Shown: piece after piece, positions 1 through 10,796 of the stretch
Layout: each line of letters starts with the position of its first letter
How positions within the stretch are numbered: the first letter of the stretch is position 1
From: Diplolepis rosae
Taxonomy: Eukaryota > Arthropoda > Insecta > Hymenoptera > Diplolepididae
Direction of reading: 5' to 3'
Assembly (NCBI GenBank): GCA_030998225.1
Contig: JAPYXD010000714.1
Location: 3,472,001-3,536,000 of the forward strand
DNA length: 64,000 nt
Notes under the pieces: model-generated
The model's input: only the letters and a program-made list of their open reading frames with translations
What the model was told of the DNA's origin: nothing
Databases searched by the model: none
Position numbers and translations under genes: made by a program

Positions 1-83
1 AACTAAAGGCTGTAAGTATAGGAGATGTACACTTAACTGCTTATAATGGTAAAAAATGGTATCCAGTTGTTCTTCGTCAAGTC

Positions 84-371
84 TTGTTTGTTCCAAATCT
101 GACACTTAATTTATTTTCTGTAACAACCGTACTGGACAAGGGATACACCCAAATAGCTGATGCAGAAAAGTCAATAATTTTGAAAAATGGGGAGCCTGTG
201 TTAATCGCTGAAAGAAGTGGAGGACTGTTTCGTATGAAGTTTTGCAGAAGTACCGAACACAGTCTGACAACAGTTCCTGTAAAAATCTGGCACGAACGTT
301 TCGCTCATCAGAATGTTCAACATGTAAGGGATATCTTGAAGAGGAACAATATTAAATACATTGATGACTAA
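84..371 (+). pseudogene. Copia protease/GAG-pre-integrase region (relic)
   Basis: About 95 residues. The N-terminal part reads like the end of a Copia aspartic protease ('VPNLTLNLFSVTTVLDKGY'), followed by the WHERFAHQN segment that begins the GAG-pre-integrase zinc-binding region upstream of integrase. The next frame piece carries GCAYGKQSR, the usual Cys-rich end of that finger. The frame stops at 371 and integrase resumes in the same direction at about 470. It is part of one decayed pol polyprotein, not a separate gene. Confidence 0.82.
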
Positions 372-469
372 AATGGATATGTACGTGAAGGTTGTGCTTA
401 TGGAAAGCAGAGTCGTACCTCTCATCCTATAAATACTGTTGTTGCTAAAAGGTGTCTTGATGTTGTATA

Positions 470-922
470 TGTAGATCTTGGTGAAATGAATGAACCATCT
501 CTAGGAGGAGCCAAGTATTTTCTAGTTTTGAAGGATGATCACAGTCATTTTCGAACAGTCTATTTCTTGAAAAACAAGTCTGAGGCAGTAGATGAATTAA
601 TTATCTATCTAAATCTGGTAAAAAATCAGTTTGGTTGGCAAGTTGGGAAATTGAAGTCAGATAACGGAACAGAAATGAAAAATATCAGAATTCGTGACAT
701 TTTTAAAAAGATGGGCATATTTCTTCAGCGATCAGCTACGAACACACCAGAACAGAATGGCAGAGTCGAAAGGGAGATGCGCACGATTGTCGAAGCAGCT
801 CGTGCCGAGCCTTATGCTGAAAAACTTGGTCTAAAGTTATGAGCAGAAGCTCTAAATTACTCTCTATTCACTATTAATCAAACAGGAACGAGTTCAGTCA
901 TAGGCAAGAGTCCTGCTGTTTT
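470..922 (+). pseudogene. Copia integrase core (relic)
   Basis: RNase-H-fold integrase that would insert the Copia cDNA. Motifs in order: 'FLVLKDDHSHFRTVYFLKNK' (first catalytic Asp region), 'KSDNGTEMKN' (second Asp) and 'PEQNGRVEREMRTIVEAARA' (catalytic Glu region). All three acidic positions survive. A stop at 840-842 ends the main frame, and a short continuation up to about 920 reads 'NQTGTSSVIGKSPAVL', typical of the integrase C-terminal side. The tether that should follow is missing. Confidence 0.9.
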
Positions 923-1603
923 ATGAAAGCTAGATTGGCTGCTCGAGGATTTGATCAACAGCAAGGTATTGACTACAGTGGAACGTTTACTCCTGTCGCA
1001 CGTCATGCAAGTATTCGTTTATTACTGAGTCTAGCTGCAGAGGCAAGGTCTTATATAAAAAAATTTGACATTAAAACTGCCTTCTTAAACGGGGAGCTAA
1101 CAGAAGAACTTTATATGCTTCAACCCGAAGGATTTGATGATGGTTCTGGAAGTCTGTAAATTACTGAAGAGCATACGCGGATTAAAGCAAGCTCCAAAGT
1201 CTTGGAATGTCAAACTCACCAGTTATTTGCAAAGTTTGAAGTTTGAAGGAACTGACTATGATCTTTGTCTATTCTATAATCAGAGTCATACAGTAATGGT
1301 GACTGTTTTTGTTGATGAAGGACTAATACAATAGTTGGACAGAACAAAGACAAGGTAGAGGATCTATTGTTAAACCTAGCAAGGAAATTCGAAATTACAT
1401 CAGAAGGTCCTAAACAAGGAATGTTGTATTATTTGGGCATGGATATTAAACAAATAAGAAATGGCATTTTCTTAAGTCAGTCCAAGTATACAAAGGAGAT
1501 AATTAAACAATTTGGTTTCGCTGATGCTTATGAAGTCTCTACACTAATGGAAACAGGAATGATTACGAATAAGTTAGTAAATGACAAAGAATTGAAGAAT
1601 TAA
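923..1603 (+). pseudogene. Copia reverse transcriptase (relic, altered active site)
   Basis: Copia RT in three consecutive pieces. 923-1159 begins 'MKARLAARGFDQQQGIDYSG' and carries 'FDIKTAFLNGELTEELYM', with the first catalytic Asp. 1140-1334 contains 'SIRGLKQAPKSWN'. 1367-1603 holds the connection region 'LYYLGMDIKQIRNGIFLSQS'. The usual Y-V-D-D active-site box reads F-V-D-E here, so the second Asp is Glu and activity is unlikely even without the frameshifts. The break at 1140-1159 is a small frame change. Confidence 0.9.
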
Positions 1604-1799
1604 CCATATCGTGAAGCCATTGGGAGTCTTTTGTATCTCTCAACCATGTCTCGTCCATCAACTTTGCAGTCAACTATTTGAGTCGTCACGTCTGTCAACC
1701 AAAAGTCAGTCACTGGAAAATGGATGAACGAGTATTTCGTTATCTGCAAGGCACTAAAAGGTTTGGAATATTCTTCAACGGTAACTGTAATCTTTAAGT

Positions 1800-2219
1800 C
1801 TACACGGATTCAAATTACGGAGGAGTTGACTCAGATATGTGTGGAGGTCCGATTGTCTGGTTTGCACAAAAACAGAAGGTTACAGCTATTTCGTCTGCTG
1901 AGGCGGAATATCGTGCAGCTGTTCTAGGTATTCAGGAAGTGAGTTGGATTCGTCGAGTTGTAAAAGAATTGAAGATGCAAGATTTGTCTAATCCTACAGA
2001 TTTGTTTATTGATAACAAAGCTTCAATATACTCGAAAATGTCGATGAAGGTAAAATTACTAAGGGTAAAAAACACATTGAGATCAAACGAAAATTTATAA
2101 ATCAACATGTAGGTAAAACTGTAAATCCCATTTATGTGAAATCGAAACATCAGTTGGCAGAAATTTTTACCAAACCTCTAAGCAAAGGTCCATTTTTATA
2201 TTTGCGTGGGAAACTGTAA
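1800..2219 (+). pseudogene. Copia RNase H domain and C-terminus (relic)
   Basis: The Copia RNase H signature is clear: 'CGGPIVWFAQKQKVTAISSA' followed by EAEYRAA and 'VSWIRRVVKELKM', then FIDNKASI. After a frameshift near 2040-2100 the end reads 'YVKSKHQLAEIFTKPLSKG', the near-universal Copia C-terminus. The stop is immediately upstream of the 3' LTR. Positions 1604-1800 are the same polyprotein in broken frames ('SLLYLSTMSRPS'). Confidence 0.9.
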
Positions 2220-2482
2220 TATAATGAGTAGTTTTGGCAGTCTAGAGATTTATATAGTTTTTGTTTTATTAGATATAGTTCGATCCTGTAGTTAAAAAGA
2301 AAATAATGCGGCTGCTATCTGAGCTTTTGCTGCACTAAATCCACATGCTAGCAGCAGGCAAATGGAAAAAAAGAGTGGAATTAGTCAGCGATCTGTATTA
2401 AGAATCTTATTATATATATATACACATATATATATATATCAATAAATCAACACAAGTTTCATCCGTATCGTAAGTCATTACA
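2215..2482 (+). repeat. Copia 3' LTR
   Basis: This 268-bp segment starts TGTAAT and ends ATTACA, a perfect 6-bp inverted terminus of the TG...CA type. It begins directly after the Copia C-terminal codons and a G-rich tract (GCGTGGGAAAC) that can serve as polypurine tract. AATAAA lies at about 2440 beside a TA/CA dinucleotide tract (2408-2440). The length suits a Copia LTR. The second LTR for comparison is outside the window. Confidence 0.7.
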
Positions 2483-2519
2483 TCAGGATTTGTAGGGCAA
2501 TGATTTCCTAAAACGCGTC

Positions 2520-2984
2520 AATTTCTGTAATAGGCATAATATGCATTATTGGGCAAATGAGAATCCTTAATTAATGAGAACTGTACCATTTCAACATCCG
2601 TGGTCTCAATTAATGAAAGACGTGCCCTTGCATGTTCGCATGAACATGTGCATGCAACACGACAATGCACCACTCCATTATGCTCTTTGTTCAAGACAAG
2701 TGATGAATAAGATTTTTGACAAAAAGTGGATAGGACAAGGCGCCTCTGTAGCTTGGCCACCTCGTTCGCAAGATCTAACATCACCAGATTACTTTTTATG
2801 GGGTTTTGTCAAAGAACGCGTAATGGCGTTAGCACCTACCACACCTGACGACATGAAAGAAAGAATACGCCGAGCATGTACCGAAATTACACCCCAAATC
2901 TTGGCTAAAGTTAGACAGTCTTTTCATCAGCGAATTAACAAGTGCTTACAAGCCGAGGGTCATCACTTCGAGCATCTTCTGTAG
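2520..2984 (+). pseudogene. Tc1/mariner (rosa-like, DD41D) transposase C-terminal half
   Basis: Cut-and-paste transposase fragment. The reading frame 2574-2984 carries 'MQHDNAPLHYALCSRQVMNK' (second catalytic Asp in the HDNAP box) and WPPRSQDLTSPDYFLWG (third Asp). I count 41 residues between these Asp residues, which fits the rosa/DD41D group rather than Mos-like DD34D. The ~90-bp stretch upstream (2520-2573) still shows a degraded 'GIIG'-like strand. The N-terminal DNA-binding half and the TIRs are absent. Confidence 0.85.
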
Positions 2985-3019
2985 GTAGACCCAAACCAAG
3001 GTTGTTGGATCCTTTGAAA

Positions 3020-3181
3020 GTGATTATTCCGATATGTTTCGATTTTTCGACTAATACTAAATTAATTAATACTAATTCCGATGCCCTATCAAGAAATTCA
3101 AATGTAGAAAATTCATCCGATAAAATCGAAGAACAAAAACAGTCTGCTAGGTTACTTTCAATGTTAACTAAGGCAAACTAA
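3020..3181 (+). pseudogene. Ty3/Gypsy RNase H-end fragment
   Basis: A 54-codon open stretch contains 'NTNSDALSRN', matching the (A)DALSR motif that closes the Gypsy RNase H domain, followed by a polar linker and a stop. It lies between the mariner fragment and the second Copia. Only this short motif supports the call, so the family assignment is tentative. Confidence 0.5.
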
Positions 3182-3244
3182 CACAAGGGAAAAGAGTATC
3201 TCAAAACCCACTTTAACCCTTTGAAGTATAGTGGTCGATATATC

Positions 3245-3530
3245 TGTTGAAGTTTCATTTAAAATACTAGACAAAAGTGAATCTCTATGAGTTGAGAGTT
3301 AATTTGGTTAGTTTCATAAATGAAAATGTAGAAGCAAGTAGTAAGCTATGCCGATAGTATTTGGAGAATTATAAACATAAACTGTCACCAAAGCGTTAGG
3401 ACGTGTGTAAGGTTTAGACAAGTTCAGTTGATGCCGAGCTGTATTGAGTTAAGTACCGTTGAATAAAAGGAACAAGTTCTTTCGTAATTTTTCATTTAGT
3501 TATTCACTACCTTTCCTAGATAGCTCTGCC
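3245..3530 (+). repeat. Probable 5' LTR of second Copia element
   Basis: This is inferred from context. A Copia-like primer-binding sequence (AGGATATGGGCCCAAGT, 3534-3550) resembles the internal tRNA-iMet site used by insect Copia elements and is followed at once by a gag-like start (MGPSES). Upstream, TGTTGAAG at 3245 could be the LTR start and GAATAAAAGG at about 3460 a poly(A) signal. The 3' edge (CTCTGCCA, about 3530) is approximate and no partner LTR is visible. Confidence 0.4.
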
Positions 3531-3539
3531 AATAGGATA

Positions 3540-4225
3540 TGGGCCCAAGTGAAAGTAATTCCGCGAAATTAATATCTACTGAGCAATATGCTATAACAAA
3601 CAAATCAAGTGTTGATGGATTTTGTATTGAAATGTATTATGAAATGTGGCATTAGCGCCCAGGGCAGATTAGTAGATATAAATTTCTACAATTAACAAAA
3701 TATCAATTGATTGATGACATTCAATCAATTCAGGTCATTACACCAACTGACAAGTTATGTCAGGCTTGTATTTATGCGAAACAGGCGCGATTACCATTTT
3801 TAAAGGTAAAATCAAAAGGGTATATCCAACGACCATTATTTATTATCCATTCCGATGTTTGTGGGAAATTAGGCCACCCACAGTTGATAACAAAAACTAT
3901 TTTGTCACTTTCATAGATGACTATACCCATTTTACTGTAGTTTATCAGCTTACACACAAATTGGATGTATTAAATACTTTCAAGGATTTTGTGACCAAAT
4001 CTGAAGCAAAGTTTAATTTGAAAATTGCAAACCTTTATTGCGATAATGAGGGAATATCTATCAGAAGAATACAAAGATTTTCGTGCAGAAAAGGGAATAT
4101 CATACCATCCAATCGTAAGTCATACACCACAACAAAATGGTTTAGCTGAGCGTATGAATTGTACAATCACCGAAATGGCTCGCGCTTTGGTGATTGCAAC
4201 CGATTTACAGCAATCAATATTTTAA
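3540..4225 (+). pseudogene. Second Copia element: gag start fused to integrase (relic)
   Basis: An N-terminal gag-like start (3540-3650, 'MGPSESNSAKLISTEQYA') runs directly into the GAG-pre-integrase region ('YKFLQLTKYQLIDD', then 'CQACIYAKQARLPF'), so most of gag and protease is deleted. Integrase follows in three frames: 'FIIHSDVCG', 'YFVTFIDDYTHFTVVYQLTH', 'LYCDNEG' and 'PQQNGLAERMN'. The catalytic Asp, Asp and Glu positions are present. The sequence stops at about 4225. It differs from the first Copia at most positions, so it is a different family. Confidence 0.87.
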
Positions 4226-5189
4226 GTAGATATCAAACAAAAAATAATGTTGAATTGTCGAAATGTTTAGAAAGAAACTTAACATTAGCTCAACATCACG
4301 ATACTGCGTCACGAGACTACAGCACACCACGAAGAGGATCCTTGGTGCGTCAGGTGGATGTGAGTCTCGCCTGCTCAAGAACACCAAGGAGAGGAGCTCG
4401 TCGACGCCTTGTTGACAGGTTGTCAACAACCTAACCTCCGCGACGAGGTTGATTTTGTTAACCGCCACATGGTGGCACTAAATGTCAGCGTACCCCCACC
4501 ATCTGTTGCTCTCAATTATGAACTCGTCGAAGACGTCGGTAATGTCGGTAAGCGGTGTATGGTAAGCGCCACCGTCTTCTGCTTTAGCGAACACGCCAGC
4601 GAAACTCGCAATCCATATTCATTCTCTGTTCGGCATTCGAGGTGGCTGGTGTGCCAAAAGAAAGGATTGAATTTTATTTTATTTGATTAAGAAAGGATGA
4701 CGAGTCGAGGAAGCTGGTGGAGACGCAGGAAAATCTTAGGTAGTCTTTGAGTATTTCTCTTTTGGTTTTATTTCGAATTGTGGTTAATTCAGTTGAATTG
4801 AGTAGTGTGCGAGTATAGCACTTCGCCGCGACGATTCCGGGGCGGCAGACTCTGGGTCAGCCGAGTTGTAAAATTCAAAATTAGAATTAGTGTCCGCGAG
4901 TAGAATTGGTTCGAACCTGCAAGGTTGTCTTAAGGGTACGGGTTCTAACGCCCACAACCTACAGGATATTATATCGAAATTTTCAGTGTCCGTGTTTGCG
5001 AGCAGAGACGCTGCTCCTTACCCCGCGCTCTTCGCGGTATTTGGTGTACCCTGTAGCTTCGGTTTGATAACATATATGTATTTTTAATTGTTTTCGAAAT
5101 TTGTTATATTAATGAACAAATTGTAAAAAATTGTCGTTTTCATGGAACAATTTATGTAAAGAAGAAAGATTAATCCTTTTGGCATAGGA
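4226..5189. other. Unassigned stretch with GC-richer patches
   Basis: No recognisable gene. 4290-4640 is markedly GC-richer than its surroundings and open in more than one frame, with arginine-rich translations that resemble no family I know. 4700-5060 also looks like decayed coding or LTR sequence but has no motif. No TIR or LTR ends could be paired here. Confidence 0.4.
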
Positions 5190-5470
5190 GTAGATAAATA
5201 GGGTTTATTGGGATCGCTAATTACGAATCCGTCCTCAGAATCTCGAAATTTAAGATCGCAGATCAAGTACGGCGGGAAAAAGTCGAAAAATCACCCAATT
5301 TGAATGTAAATTGGTATCTCATGTTTTTTTGGAGTAGCTGATTACGAATACGGTTCTGTATTCATGGAATTGAAGATGTCGTGTCCAATATGGAGAAATA
5401 ATAATAAAAATTATCGAATGCTGATCAAAATTGGTATTTAGGGGTTTCAAAAGTCTTTACAAATACATTC
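5190..5470. repeat. Degenerate repeats of the H-type 'gctgattacgaat' motif
   Basis: Motifs GGGATCGCTAATTACGAATCC (5209-5229) and GGAGTAGCTGATTACGAATAC (5330-5350) are about 120 bp apart. They match the motif GGAATTGCTGATTACGAA repeated in the TIRs of element H at 18.6 and 21.5 kb. I read this as an old fragment of an H-type terminal region. No gene is attached. Confidence 0.55.
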
Positions 5471-5760
5471 TAACATTTTGAAAATTCATGATAACGGATC
5501 CATTATATCAGACAAAAAGTTGAGTTATTATACATTTCCAATAAACATTTGTAAAGCGATAAAAATATCTTTCGAATTTCGTATGAGGTGCCGTTACAAT
5601 TTTCGTACGCGACTTTTTATGTGATATTGATATAAAAGATTTACCATTTTTGGATAAACTCATACGATCATAGCATGGAAGTGTTGTATCCCAAAATAGT
5701 AAATACGTATCAAGACAGCACCCTACTCTCCTTGCGAAAAACGCACGGAACCAAGCTCCC

Positions 5761-5818
5761 TATGGCCAAGTTGGTTTTACAATGTATTCCAATACATTGT
5801 CAAACCAACTTGGCCATA
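5761..5818. repeat. Near-perfect 28-bp hairpin
   Basis: Arms 5761-5788 and 5791-5818 are inverted complements at 27 of 28 positions with only CC between them. The outer part is TATGGCCAAGTTGGTTT. The 2-nt spacer is too tight for a usual pre-miRNA loop, although pairing could open at the tip. It could be the residue of an inverted-repeat transposon. It stands alone between fragments and matches nothing else in the window that I noticed. Confidence 0.85.
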
Positions 5819-5994
5819 CCGAGACAGTATATCGGCTTGGCTATTTTGGCATACTGATGTCCATACGAAATTCGCTTTTTGTGCAACAAAATTAAAACAA
5901 CTGTGTTTTTTTTCTGAGAAGGAAAAATTGCGAAATCTTTTATAGACGTAGTACAGGACTTTCCTAGGACGAGTCTATGCATACCTATTAAAAC

Positions 5995-7920
5995 CAAAAA
6001 ACCCCTCTCTTGAACTATATTACCGCTCGTGGGACCGCCTTTCGGCTTTCAACTTCACGAGCAACTAGTTCCAGTTTTAAGGCGTGACCGTCTCTTTCGC
6101 CATCCGTTCGCCCGAGAGCCTCCCCGCGCTCATGCGTCTGTTCAGTGGACCCAGGCCCCGCGCCAGCTAGGAGAACATAAATATTCCTCTCCACACCGGC
6201 ACGCCCGGGACGCGCGACTGCGTATGCAGGCCCCAATGCGATTTGTACTGGCCCTCCCCTTTGCTGAGCTTTATGCGTCCATTGAGATTCTTCGTCCTCA
6301 TCACTAATGTGATGAAGGAATCGATGCGCTTCCAGACACCTTCAGACTGAAGCATGAGAGGAACCAATATGTCGGGAGTGAGCTCAACACCCACCGCCCG
6401 ATCAACGTCCTCCCTTGCCACGCCCCACTTGGCGTAGACGAAGAACGTGTGCTCCGCATCGTCCGTAGGGAAACTGCAATAGCCACACGCCTGATCGTCT
6501 CTCTTCTTAAAGCGCTTCAGGTATGCATTAAAGCAGCCATGGCCTGTAAGCGCTTGCGCCAGGTAGAAGCTGACTTCAACGTACTTTCTATCTAAGCAGT
6601 TGGCGAGCTCTGGGATTAGAAGTTATGTCCATCTCCCGGTCTGTTCACCATGACACCTCGAATGCTGAGATTATTCTCAGCTCCACTCCTCTTTGTGCCG
6701 AGAACAGCTTTTTTAGATAGCATGGTTGCTGAGGGCACTTTCCCAGACGGGAGCTGCATGCAGCAGTTTTGAGTGCATCACGCTCGTCACCAGTCTTCTC
6801 TTAGTTTCCCTGGGTTCACCAATGTTGGGAATGAGCCGAAGCAAGTTAGCTCCACATTGGATGGCTTTGGTAGTCGCGATCGGTAGGAGCCATTTTCAGG
6901 CCTCTGCTATCCAACCAACGCTTTGCTCGCTACAGACTCTCATTGATCTTCAGCTCTAGGATTCTGACGTCTTCAGCGGCGCACACGACAAATGCGTCAT
7001 CCGCGAAGCCGATGACGCTCGTTCTAGCAGGTAGGTCCATGTGTAGAAAATCGCCATACATGACGCTCTACACGAAGGTTTACCCGCGACCTCTGAGGGC
7101 CGCCACATGTCATCTCTTTTTTGAGAGATCATTTTTCGCCCTCGTATATCACCCACCTGTCGCTCAGATAATCATCTATCATCCGTAACAGGCAGTCTGA
7201 AACCCTTTTTCGCGTTATCGCCTTGATGCAGTTCTTCCATCTCGCGTTATTAAACACACTGCGTATGTCAATGCTAATCAACGCGCAGAATCCTTTACGT
7301 TTACCAGTTCCTCTTTTTGCTTTAGGGGCGATGTCCACCACTGCCTAGATGGCGTCCATTGTGAACTTGCCTTTACGAAAGCCGAACTGGTTCTCCGAAG
7401 AACTGTTCTCACCAACCATGTGACTTTGTAGTCGATGTAGAATCATTTCCTCCAAAAGCTTCCACATTGTATCTGATAGACATATTTGTCTATCGGATGT
7501 GGCCTCTTCTAGAGGCTTCTCTCCCTTGCTGAGAAGGACCAAACTCTGCCTCTTCCATTCGTCAAAGAACTTTCCCTCCCGAGGACAGGAGTTGAAGGCT
7601 TCCTGAAGAATCTCTGGGTATACCGCCACCACCTCTTTGAGGATTTCGTTAGGCATCCCGTCGATCCCCGGAGCCATGTGGGCTTTAAACCTCCCGCCCG
7701 CTCTCCTTAGTTCTTCGAGAGTGAAAAGATCTTCGCACCGAACCATACAGGATCTTCGGTCCTGTCTCTACGTGTGGATACAAGCTTCGCACGATGTACT
7801 TTACTTGATCGAGATTGTCCAGGCCAGATGTCTTTCTTCTAGTCACCAATCACTTAGTCAAAGTCTAGTGCAGCCACTTCAGCAGATCTGGTTAAAATCA
7901 CTATTAGCAATTGCATAATT
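5995..7920 (-). pseudogene. R1-clade non-LTR retrotransposon, RT and C-terminal zinc-finger part
   Basis: Read on the minus strand from about 7920 to 5995. The RT starts with 'APGIDGMPNEILKEV' (7746-7345). After an in-frame stop it continues with 'RGTGKRKGFCALISIDIRSV' (7341-7129), which includes the first RT Asp region. A frameshift then leads to 'FADDAFVVCAAEDVRILELK' near 7016-6950, the FADD active-site box. The thumb and C-terminal region follow. Near 6500-6420 a C-x2-C finger 'DQACGYCSFPTDDAEHTFF' remains, but the last Cys of the CCHC finger appears as Tyr (VYAKW). Several stops and a deletion near 6880 make it inactive. The spacing fits R1/TRAS-like LINEs of insects. Confidence 0.9.
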
Positions 7921-8092
7921 TGTCAAAGAGTAGAGAGTCAACGAATACCAAAAAGTACCTCTGCAAAAGCACCGGAAAACACAGAGGAATTTTTCCCAGA
8001 AGATCAGGAAGAACCAATTTCCAAAACAGAATCTCAGGAAAAAGGACCTATAATATCTCTCAGTAAAACCTCCCAGCGACAGTATAAATAGC
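7917..8092 (+). other. Short open stretch, Glu/Ser/Pro-rich, origin unknown
   Basis: About 58 codons open on the plus strand without an obvious start, reading through 'ENTEEFFPEDQEEPISKTES' to a stop at 8087-8089. The composition looks like a disordered linker, as found in gag or nuclear proteins. It sits between the R1 relic and the left TIR of the next element. No family recognised; chance is possible. Confidence 0.25.
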
Positions 8093-8127
8093 TCGACAGA
8101 AGGAGATGATTATAAAGAACATTAAAA

Positions 8128-9467
8128 ATTATAACGTTTGTCCTAAATTTTTGAACCCCCAATCCCACCCCTATAGTCATGGTGGCTGAAAATGTGTTTT
8201 ATGGTTTTTATTTTTTTCTGACACATTTTTGTAGTACGAAAATCCGAGGAAAAACTGTATGGAACAAATAATTTTATTTTTATTTCGGTTTTGAAGCTCT
8301 TTCTCGTCAGAATCTCGTTGAGAATGAGACATCTTCTGTTGCGAAAAAATTATTTGACATAACTGACCAGTTAGTCCTGATTTTTGATGGTACGTACGTC
8401 CATCACGATAAAAGTACCAACGAGTATCAAAGAAGATCTTATTCAGGACAAAAAGAAAACCTTTCTGCAAACCATATACAAATCTGACCACAAACGGCTA
8501 CGTCGTTGAATCTTTGGGACCATTTCCTGCAAACCAAAATGATTCCCAGATTTTAAAACATGTACTTGAAGATTCAAATGGACTCAAGAAACTCATGAAG
8601 GAGGGAGACATTTGCGTCGTGGATCGCGGATTCCGAGTTGTCATAAATGATCTCACCGAACATGGTTTGTATATTATCATTTTATTTAGTTTACACACTG
8701 TTTATAACACTTTCAAATCCTAATCGACCATGCATACTCTGAAAATATAGGTAATTGTTTCTCTTTCGTTGGTTTGGAAGAAATCAAACCATATTGTTGT
8801 GAACGCGCGAATGGCAATCGTACGATCGGTTACTGCTCACATGTTGCTGCAGTAATTTACTATCTATCCCATGCTCAATATTTGTCAAAAATCGTTCAAC
8901 TCGCAGAAATATTGAGCAAACTGTTCATACAACATAAAATGACGCCTTTAATTAATGAGGACAGCAACGACGATTAGTCTAAAACTTGTAAAGAATTTTC
9001 GATTATAACACTAATTAAAACATACAAAAACTTTTAATAATACAGCATATGATCATAAGTACTATTCACCATTTCAATATTAATCCATGATATCAGCCAT
9101 CTGTAAAAATTTTTATTTTTAAAAAGTACTGTTCAGATCAATTAAAAATATGAAAATAATCTGAAAGTTGGAACATAAGATGAACGTAATTTATGGAAAA
9201 TTTGAAACAGTACTTAAAAAAAATTTCAACATAAAAATTTTTTGAAAATTTTAAATTCTTTGAAAAATTTGAATTTCCCGTTGAAAAACAAAAAAATTTT
9301 TTTTCTGTATTCTAATTATTTATTCTGTACTGAATTTTTTCAGATTTTTGCATTACACAAATGTGTGCAAAAAAAATAAAAACCATAAAACATGTTTTCA
9401 GCCACTATGACTATAGAGTATAGGTGTGGGACTAGGGGTTTAAAAATTTGGGACAAAAGTTATAATT
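8128..9467 (+). mobile_element. DNA transposon with ~100-bp TIRs and decayed DDE transposase
   Basis: Left end AATTATAACGTTTGTCC (8128) and right end ...GGACAAAAGTTATAATT (9467) are inverted. Homology extends inward for about 100-130 bp, including the inverted pair TTTTATGGTTTTTATTTTTT and ATAAAAACCATAAAA. Transposase remnants lie between the ends on the plus strand. No target duplication is obvious (left flank ATTAAA, right flank CCAAGT). The element is about 1.34 kb, shorter than a full autonomous copy. Confidence 0.82.
8340..8976 (+). pseudogene. DDE-type transposase with SWIM-like C-terminal finger (relic)
   Basis: Three frame segments. 8340-8485 carries 'LVLIFDGTYVHHDKS' and 'YQRRSYSGQK', the strand holding the first catalytic Asp in DDE_Tnp_4-like enzymes. 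8487-8722 carries 'NGYVVESLGPFPANQNDSQI' and 'EGDICVVDRGFR', where the VDRGFR Asp is the probable second catalytic residue. 8774-8976 holds 'IKPYCCERANGNRTIGYCSH', a C-x-C...C-x-H SWIM-like finger common at the end of this insect transposase type. Two frameshifts and the missing region with the third acidic residue make it inactive. The superfamily name is not certain. Confidence 0.78.
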
Positions 9468-10054
9468 CCAAGTCCTATAAAAAGACTTATTTAAAGTCTG
9501 GTTTCAGTCAAGGGCATTTTTGTCATGCTTATCGGGCTAAGCCCTTTTAATGTTTTTTTTTCTAAATCAATTTTATTGACTGTCTAATAACCATAATTAA
9601 TGAAACAACTTCTTAGAAAAAAGCTTCAGCGGTATTAGTTGATTAGACAACATTTTTATATCGTTATGAACAATGTAGTTAATAAATGTGTTTCGTGCAG
9701 AATTAGCTCCTTTTTGTTTCTTCAAACTAATTTTCTTGCAGGAAACGTGTGTCAAATGAAGTCCAATTAGAAACTAAACAGAGGGAAATAATATGTAGTG
9801 ATTGTTTTATTCAATGTTATACACAAATTCACATTTCTGCTATTATTTAATAAATAAAATGCATTTATAATACAAGTGTGATTCCAAATATTTTGTAGAA
9901 GGTATTTTGCAGTGTAAATTGGAAATCACACAAAAACTTTCAATTATTTTACTTATTTTAATTAACGAATGCATAACTTTGTCAGTTTTCGATTCAAAGA
10001 TTTTGTTTTTGGCCTAAAATAAACTGATATAATTTTGGTTTTATCCTAATACTG
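9468..10054. other. No gene seen; AT-rich spacer
   Basis: AT-rich sequence with stops in all frames. A short hairpin-like stretch (AGGGCATTTTTGTC...GGGCTAAGCCC) occurs near 9508-9546. Nothing else is supported. Confidence 0.5.
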
Positions 10055-10796
10055 TGGAAAATTTCCATTTCACAGCCATATTTTATTATTCAAACAATGT
10101 CAATTGCCTAATGCATTGATTACTATGTTTTGAATACGACGATTTTCGGTTTTTATTAGATTCAACTACAAATATTGTGTGAAAGGTACTTTCCTGTAAT
10201 AGTATTATGCCAGACAACAGTTTGTAATTGTTTAAACAAATGAGATGAACATTTCAAAGATTTAAATTGATAATTTGCTATGAGATAGAAATTCGTAATC
10301 GTTATCCTGTTGACTATTATGAGTCATAATTATGAGGATAAAGCAGTAGGGCTTGTGTTTCTGGAAGCAATGTACTCACGGTTTTTAGGAAAACGTTCTT
10401 CAAACTGACTAAATAGGGGTCAGCAGAAACCAGTAAGAAATGGATCACATCTTCTATCATACTAATCAGACATGATTTTTCTCGAGAAACTTATACAAAT
10501 ACAAGCTTTGAACTTTTCATTAAAGGAGGGTATAAAAGCCAAGTCAGTTTTTTACGAACAATTTCCTGTAAATTTGCAGAAAGGCTATATTTTCCCTGTA
10601 AACGATTTAGCAGATTCTCGAAAGTTTAGGAATTTGATTCAAATATGATATTAGAGTCAAAGGACAAAGAATATTACTAGGTTTCACGAAAAAATCTAAA
10701 TCTTTTCAGTGAAAACTGACAAAGTTATGTATTTGTTGATTAACATTGTTTGAATAATAAAATATGGCTGTGAAATGGAAATTTTCCACATTCTGT
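10055..10796. repeat. Inverted repeat pair of ~52 bp, 640 bp apart
   Basis: 10055-10107 (GGAAAATTTCCATTTCACAG core) and 10744-10796 (CTGTGAAATGGAAATTTTCC core) are nearly perfect inverted complements and include TATTTTATTATTCAAACAATG. A second inverted pair, CATAACTTTGTCAGTTTTC at about 9971 and GAAAACTGACAAAGTTATG at about 10710, lies in the reversed order expected for overlapping rather than simple nested arms. I take it as a rearranged or truncated foldback element with no coding content. Confidence 0.75.

Larger units (their letters stand above)
1..2482 (+). mobile_element. Ty1/Copia retrotransposon, 5'-truncated by the window edge
   Basis: Copia order is visible on the plus strand: GAG-pre-integrase region, integrase, reverse transcriptase, RNase H, then a 3' LTR (2215-2482). 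Integrase before RT is diagnostic of Copia rather than Gypsy. The body is broken by stops and frameshifts at about 371, 842, 1160, 1334 and 1603. The tether between integrase and RT is shortened, since integrase homology ends near 915 and RT homology begins at 923. The element is dead. The 5' LTR and gag lie outside the window. Confidence 0.93.

Noticed and set aside
201..425. Minus-strand 74-codon open frame over the first Copia
   Set aside because: It is the antisense shadow of the Copia region; no motif.
6029..6307. Plus-strand frames over the R1 relic, including 6726-6959 and 7637-7918
   Set aside because: Antisense of a clear RT coding sequence; composition follows that of the coding strand.
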